Assembly (NCBI GenBank): GCA_035502775.1
Contig: DATJUB010000012.1
Span: forward strand, 1 to 64,000
Reading direction: 5' to 3'
Source of the DNA: 67-14 sp035502775
Lineage (GTDB): Bacteria; Actinomycetota; Thermoleophilia; Solirubrobacterales; 70-9
DNA length: 64,000 nt
Positions 60,048 through 64,000 of this stretch are shown piece after piece (within the stretch, counting starts at the first letter, position 1; every line of letters begins with the position of its first letter). Made by a program: the position numbers and the translations under genes. A model generated the notes under the pieces. It worked only from the letters and a program-made list of their open reading frames with translations. It was not told where the DNA came from and did not search any database.

Positions 60048-61472
60048 ATGGGCTTTCGGGGAGGATCGAAGGTGACCGCGCTGGCGACAGCGGCAATCTG
60101 CGCGCTGGGCATGACCACTGCCGTGTCATCGGGTTCAGCCGCAAAGCCGCCCTCACGGTCCTTCACGGTGAAGACGCCTCACGTCGAAGGTCCGGCCGAG
60201 TACGACAGGGCGTTCGTGACCGCCTACGGCAGCCCCAGGGCGAAGAACGTGCTGATCCTGATGCCGGGAACCTTCGGTGGCGCCGGTGACTTCACCCTCG
60301 CCGCCGAACAGTTGGCCCGTCGTGACCGGAACCTCCAGGTCTGGGCGGCGGATCGCCGCGAGCAGGCGCTCGAAGACACCTCCATGTTCGAGAAGGGCAT
60401 GAAGGGCGAGGCCACCCCGCAGGAGGTGTTCGACTACTACCTCGTGAACAGCGTGACCGGCGGCTCGCCCGGCTACAAGTTCCTCGACACCACACAGACG
60501 AGCTACGCCCGGAACTGGGGCATGAAGACGGTCCTGAACGACACCCGGGCGGTGGTGAACCGGGCCCGCAGCGCCGGCAAGCGGGTCGCGCTCGGCGGCC
60601 ACTCGGTCGGGGCCTCGCTCGCGATCTCATACGCGGCCTGGGACTTCAATGGCCGTCCCGGCTACAGGGATCTCGACGGACTGGTCCTGATCGATGGCGG
60701 CCTGCTGGGCAGCTTCGATCCGTACAACCTGCCCCAGGCCCGGGCGGCCATGGCGAGGATCGAAGATCCTGCGGTCGGACCGTTCTCCCGCCTGATCGAC
60801 GACCTGCCCCCCGAAACCGCCGGCCTCTTCGCCGGGGTCGGTGGCCACTTCGCCAAGCTCGCCCCACACGAACCGGCGACCCAGCTTCAGAGCTACCCGC
60901 TCCTGCCGGACAATCTCAAGCCTCCCTATCCGGCCACCAACCAGGGTCTGTTCGGCTACGACTTCGACCGCGACACCTCGCCGCCGGAGCTGACCTCACT
61001 GCACGTCAACGCGGGCGGCCTCGGCCCGGAGGTTCCCGGCGGAGCCGCCGACTGGATCGACGGCGGCATCACTCCGATCGCGAACCTGGCCGACACCTTC
61101 TCCCAGCAGCCGGTGAACGCGGTCGACTGGTTCTTCCCGACCCGGATCACGATCGACGCCAACGGCGCCGACCAGATGCGCATGAACCCGGTCGCGAAGT
61201 ACCTCGGCCTGAGGCTCTTCCACACCGCCGATGTGAACCTGCCGTTCTACGTGGTCCAGACCGACGACACCGACGGAGACGTGATCAAGGGCGCCCGCAA
61301 CTGGCTGCGCCGCACCGAGACGCCGAAGAGGTTCACGAAGCTGGTCAACGCGGACCCGCGGATGAGCCACCTGGACCCATTGATGGCCTCCCCTGAGAAG
61401 AACGTCTTCCTGAAGACCGTGACCCCGTTCCTGAAGAAGGCATTCGGATCACGCGGCGGCCGCGGGAAGTGA
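60048..61472 (+). CDS. secreted alpha/beta hydrolase
   Basis: A 474-residue exported protein. A basic start, hydrophobic core (~9-24) and an Ala/Ser-rich region to ~32 form a signal peptide. The hydrolase fold shows the nucleophile elbow 'ALGGHSVGASLAISYA' (Ser in GHSVG), with 'LILMPGTFGGAGDFTLA' forming the oxyanion side and 'DGLVLIDGGLLGSF' a following strand. Esterase or lipase activity is likely; substrate unknown. It is divergent from polA, 61 bases between starts. Confidence 0.85.
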   Translation: MGFRGGSKVTALATAAICALGMTTAVSSGSAAKPPSRSFTVKTPHVEGPAEYDRAFVTAYGSPRAKNVLILMPGTFGGAGDFTLAAEQLARRDRNLQVWAADRREQALEDTSMFEKGMKGEATPQEVFDYYLVNSVTGGSPGYKFLDTTQTSYARNWGMKTVLNDTRAVVNRARSAGKRVALGGHSVGASLAISYAAWDFNGRPGYRDLDGLVLIDGGLLGSFDPYNLPQARAAMARIEDPAVGPFSRLIDDLPPETAGLFAGVGGHFAKLAPHEPATQLQSYPLLPDNLKPPYPATNQGLFGYDFDRDTSPPELTSLHVNAGGLGPEVPGGAADWIDGGITPIANLADTFSQQPVNAVDWFFPTRITIDANGADQMRMNPVAKYLGLRLFHTADVNLPFYVVQTDDTDGDVIKGARNWLRRTETPKRFTKLVNADPRMSHLDPLMASPEKNVFLKTVTPFLKKAFGSRGGRGK

Positions 61473-61499
61473 AAGGCGCCTGCCACATATGATTGGGCG

Positions 61500-62957
61500 A
61501 TGCCTCCAGTCAGCGCCCAATACAGCGTCACTGTCCGCGTCGAACTCGATGCCCGTCAGGAGCCCCTCGGCAAACTGACCGCCGCCATCGCGGGTGCCGG
61601 TGGTTCGCTCGTAGGCGTAGACCTGGTTCCGGGGGCCGGAGGCGAAGGCAAGCGGGTGCGTGAGTTCACGATCGACGCGATCGATCAGGAGCACTGGGAA
61701 AGCATCCTGCGCGGGATCGGCTCGATCCGCGGAGCCCGGGTGGTCGAGTACACCGACCGCACGATGCAGATGCATCGCGGCGGCAAGGTCTCGGTCGAGA
61801 ACAAGTACCCGCTGAAGACCCGCGACGACCTTTCGATGGCCTACACGCCCGGTGTCGCCCGGGTCTGTTCGGCGATCCACGACAACCGCGATCTCGCCTT
61901 CGAGTACACGATCAAGAAGAACACGGTCGCGGTCGTCTCCGACGGCACCGCCGTGCTCGGGCTCGGTGACATCGGTCCCGAGGCCGCGATGCCCGTCATG
62001 GAGGGCAAGGCGATGCTGTTCAAGGAGTTCGCGGGCGTCGACGCCTTCCCGATCTGCCTGAACACCAAGGATCCGGACGAGATCGTGCGGGCGGTCGAGC
62101 TGATGGCCCCCACTTTCGGCGGGATCAACCTCGAGGACATCTCGGCCCCGCGCTGCTTCGAGATCGAGGACCGGCTCAAAGCCTCGATCGACATTCCGGT
62201 CTTCCACGACGATCAGCACGGAACGGCGGTGGTCACGATGGCCGCCCTGTTCAACGCGCTGAAGATCATCGACAAGCCGATCGAGGAGCTGCGGGTGCTG
62301 ATGGTCGGCCTCGGCGCCGCCGGTGTCGCGGTGACCAAGATGATGCTGGCCGCGGGCCTCACCCACGTGGTCGGCTGCGACCGCAAGGGCGCCCTCTCGA
62401 CCACCCGTGAGGACTACCAGGCGGGCGAGCTGAGCGGGATCAAGAAATGGTTCGCCGAGAACTCGAACCCGGACCACCTGCTCGGCACCCCGGACGAGGT
62501 GATCGAGGGAATGGACGTCTTCGTCGGACTGTCCGGACCGGGAATCATCCAGCCCGAGTCGCTCGGCAAGATGAACCGCGACCCGATCGTGTTCGCGATG
62601 TCGAACCCCGACCCGGAGGTCTCCCCCGAAGAGGCCGCCAAGTACGTGCGCATCATGGCCACCGGCCGGTCGGACTATCCGAACCAGATCAACAACGTGC
62701 TCTGCTTCCCCGGCATCTTCCGCGGGGCGCTCGACGCCGGCGCGCCGCAGATCACCGAGGAGATGAAGATGGCCGCCGCCCGCGGTATCGCCGACGTGGT
62801 CAGCGAGAACGACCTCTCCGAGGACTACATCATCCCCTCGGTGTTCGATCGCGACGTCGCCCCCAGGGTGGCCGACGCGGTCGTCCAGGAGGCGAAACGT
62901 GCCGGTGACGCCCGTTTCTCGGTCGAGACCGGCGCTTTCACCGACCTCGGGCGCTAG
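61500..62957 (+). CDS. malic enzyme with N-terminal ACT-like domain
   Basis: A 485-residue NAD(P)-dependent oxidative decarboxylase of malate to pyruvate. Residues ~7-90 resemble an ACT ligand-sensing domain ('YSVTVRVELDARQEPLGKL', 'GSLVGVDLVPG'). The catalytic part has 'YTPGVARVCSAIHD', 'VAVVSDGTAVLGLGDIGPEA', the metal-binding 'INLEDISAPRCFEIE', 'VFHDDQHGTAVV', the Rossmann 'VLMVGLGAAGVAV' and 'SNPDPEVSPEEA'. All are intact. Allosteric control by a small ligand is inferred from the ACT domain. It follows the hydrolase gene by 27 bases. Confidence 0.95.
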   Translation: MPPVSAQYSVTVRVELDARQEPLGKLTAAIAGAGGSLVGVDLVPGAGGEGKRVREFTIDAIDQEHWESILRGIGSIRGARVVEYTDRTMQMHRGGKVSVENKYPLKTRDDLSMAYTPGVARVCSAIHDNRDLAFEYTIKKNTVAVVSDGTAVLGLGDIGPEAAMPVMEGKAMLFKEFAGVDAFPICLNTKDPDEIVRAVELMAPTFGGINLEDISAPRCFEIEDRLKASIDIPVFHDDQHGTAVVTMAALFNALKIIDKPIEELRVLMVGLGAAGVAVTKMMLAAGLTHVVGCDRKGALSTTREDYQAGELSGIKKWFAENSNPDHLLGTPDEVIEGMDVFVGLSGPGIIQPESLGKMNRDPIVFAMSNPDPEVSPEEAAKYVRIMATGRSDYPNQINNVLCFPGIFRGALDAGAPQITEEMKMAAARGIADVVSENDLSEDYIIPSVFDRDVAPRVADAVVQEAKRAGDARFSVETGAFTDLGR

Positions 62958-62966
62958 CCGGCCGGA

Positions 62967-63587
62967 TCAGCCCGGGTCGAAGTGCCCGGGCCATTCGTCG
63001 TGGGGAATCCTCGTGATCTCCCTGATCTCGCCGATCTCCGACCATTGGAGCGGCCCGCCCAGGCGGGCCAGCGGCTCGAGCTTGGTGATGTCGGGACGGC
63101 CGTCGGTCAGCACGTCCTCGTCGATCGCGATGTGCTGAAGGCGGCCGAACACGACCACCGAGTCGCCGAAATCCCGGGTTCCCTCGGTGGCACACTCGAT
63201 CGCCACGGGTGAGCTCGCCACCCGCGGCGGCCTGACCGTGCTCGAGGGTTCGCGTTCGATTCCGACCGCATCGAACTCGCTGACTTCGGGCGGGAAGCTC
63301 GTCGCCGTGGCGTTGACCTTCTCGAAGTCCGGACGGGTCGCGAGGTTGACCACGAACTCACCGGTCTCGACCGCGTTGCGAAGCGAATCGTTGTGGCCGA
63401 CCGAGGTGAACTGGACGATCGCCGGGATCACGCTGGAGACCGTGAAATAGGAATGGGGCGCGAGGTTGTCGACCCCTTCCGGCGAGGTGGTCGAAACCCA
63501 GGCGATCGGCCGCGGCACGATCACCGAGTTCAGCAGCCCGTGGAACCTGCGGCCTTCGTTCTGGTCATATGGGATCTCCTGTCTCAT
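62967..63587 (-). CDS. flavin reductase-like FMN-binding protein
   Basis: A 206-residue protein of the split-barrel flavin reductase family. It shows 'RRFHGLLNSVIVPRPIAWVS', 'NLAPHSYFTVSSVIPAIVQF' and 'DSLRNAVETGEFVVNLA', which form the FMN site. Reductases of this type supply reduced flavin or reduce small substrates; no partner oxygenase is adjacent. It converges on the malic enzyme gene, nine bases apart. Confidence 0.88.
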   Translation of the reverse strand: MRQEIPYDQNEGRRFHGLLNSVIVPRPIAWVSTTSPEGVDNLAPHSYFTVSSVIPAIVQFTSVGHNDSLRNAVETGEFVVNLATRPDFEKVNATATSFPPEVSEFDAVGIEREPSSTVRPPRVASSPVAIECATEGTRDFGDSVVVFGRLQHIAIDEDVLTDGRPDITKLEPLARLGGPLQWSEIGEIREITRIPHDEWPGHFDPG

Positions 63588-63596
63588 CCCGAGAGC

Positions 63597-64000
63597 CTAG
63601 AAGGCGGCGAGGCCCCAGCCCCACACGATCTTGTCCTTCTTGTCGGCGATCACGGTGTTCTTGTGGGCGGCCGGCCCGGTCGTGACCGTGTTCCTGACCC
63701 CGTTCTTGGAGTCGAGGATGTTGTTGCCCTCCCGGCCGAGCAGGGTCGATTTGCCCTGTTGCGCGGCCAGCCGCCGTCCGATGATCAGGTGATCGTCGTA
63801 CGCGGTTCCCTCGAGCTTCTCGACGTCACCGCCGATCGACAGGCGGTTCGCGCAGCCACCCGACTTCCATTCGGCGTATCCGCCGGCGATGTCGGCCTTC
63901 ACACCCCGGTCCGCCCCGGCGAAGATGACGCTGTCGGTGTCGTCCCCGCCCGATGCCGATCCGCCCAGGCAGGGATTGCGTACGTGAATGCCGTCCGTTC
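63597..64000 (-). CDS. RTX/hemolysin-type calcium-binding-like protein, C-terminal part
   Basis: The frame is open from the right edge to a stop at 63597, giving the last ~133 residues of a larger gene that starts beyond the window. The visible part has RTX-like units: 'SGGDDTDSVIFAGADRG', 'KADIAGGYAEWKSGG', 'IGGDVEKLEGTAYDDHLIIG' and 'LLGREGNNILDSKNG'. They match the D/G-rich turns plus 'DxLxG' pattern of parallel beta-roll repeats, though less regular than classic GGxGxD. It is probably secreted and may bind calcium. It ends 'KIVWGWGLAAF'. Confidence 0.75.
   Translation of the reverse strand, partial: TDGIHVRNPCLGGSASGGDDTDSVIFAGADRGVKADIAGGYAEWKSGGCANRLSIGGDVEKLEGTAYDDHLIIGRRLAAQQGKSTLLGREGNNILDSKNGVRNTVTTGPAAHKNTVIADKKDKIVWGWGLAAF

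Overview
The window is a gene-dense, GC-rich stretch of bacterial chromosome. Most genes sit in operons with 1-4 base stop/start overlaps, and GTG and TTG starts are frequent. I see no phage, insertion sequence, CRISPR array, rRNA or tRNA. The gene set points to Actinomycetota: Rex, ergothioneine-type GCS2, a DivIVA-domain protein, an rpsA-coaE-transglycosylase run and an actinobacterial-type LexA box. A surface protein with the N-terminal 'GTKQLKKNAVTAKKIK' style repeat suggests class Thermoleophilia (Solirubrobacterales-like). The class-level call is inference from family style, not from a marker tree.

Layout. 67-5211 (minus): an operon of two APC permeases with universal-stress C-termini, a small membrane protein and two RCK/TrkA-type nucleotide-binding proteins. 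5298-15133 (minus): an eight-gene envelope operon around a family-2 glycosyltransferase that carries an N-terminal c-di-GMP-binding MshEN domain. The operon also has a polytopic GT-C-like membrane protein, two lipoproteins (one PstS-like) and a secreted protein, and is bracketed by two paralogous small proteins. A membrane GAF-GGDEF diguanylate cyclase (15231-16775, plus) diverges from it and a PAS-GGDEF-EAL protein (16812-18500) follows. This looks like a locally controlled exopolysaccharide system and is the most interesting part of the window.

18587-26133 (minus): H+-pyrophosphatase, a DUF1844-like protein, a thiol/redox group (GCS2 ligase, Rex, glutaredoxin-like) and the t6A tRNA-modification operon tsaE-tsaB-rimI-tsaD. 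26339-28904 (plus): a DUF2520 Rossmann protein with panC and panB. 28897-33291: acyltransferase, ROK kinase lacking the zinc cysteines, DUF4395 protein, repeat-bearing surface protein, quinone-oxidoreductase-like MDR enzyme. 33294-42557: uvrA (with a LexA box), an ABC-F protein with a structured leader, DivIVA-domain protein, SnoaL-like protein, Tat-exported M28-like peptidase and uvrB. 42604-49658: DoxX-like protein, HD-GYP protein, membrane proteins, lytic transglycosylase, coaE (no canonical start codon) and rpsA.

49831-64000: geranylgeranyl-reductase-like flavoprotein, MmsA, a lipocalin-like protein, META lipoprotein, two transporters, polA, a secreted alpha/beta hydrolase, malic enzyme with an ACT domain, flavin reductase, and the C-terminal part of an RTX-like protein running off the right edge.

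The first 66 bases hold nothing I can identify. The only gene-free stretch over 300 bases is 36135-36451, which holds the uvrA LexA box, a 16-base tandem repeat and the ABC-F leader. A perfect 25-bp hairpin lies between rpsA and the divergent flavoprotein gene.
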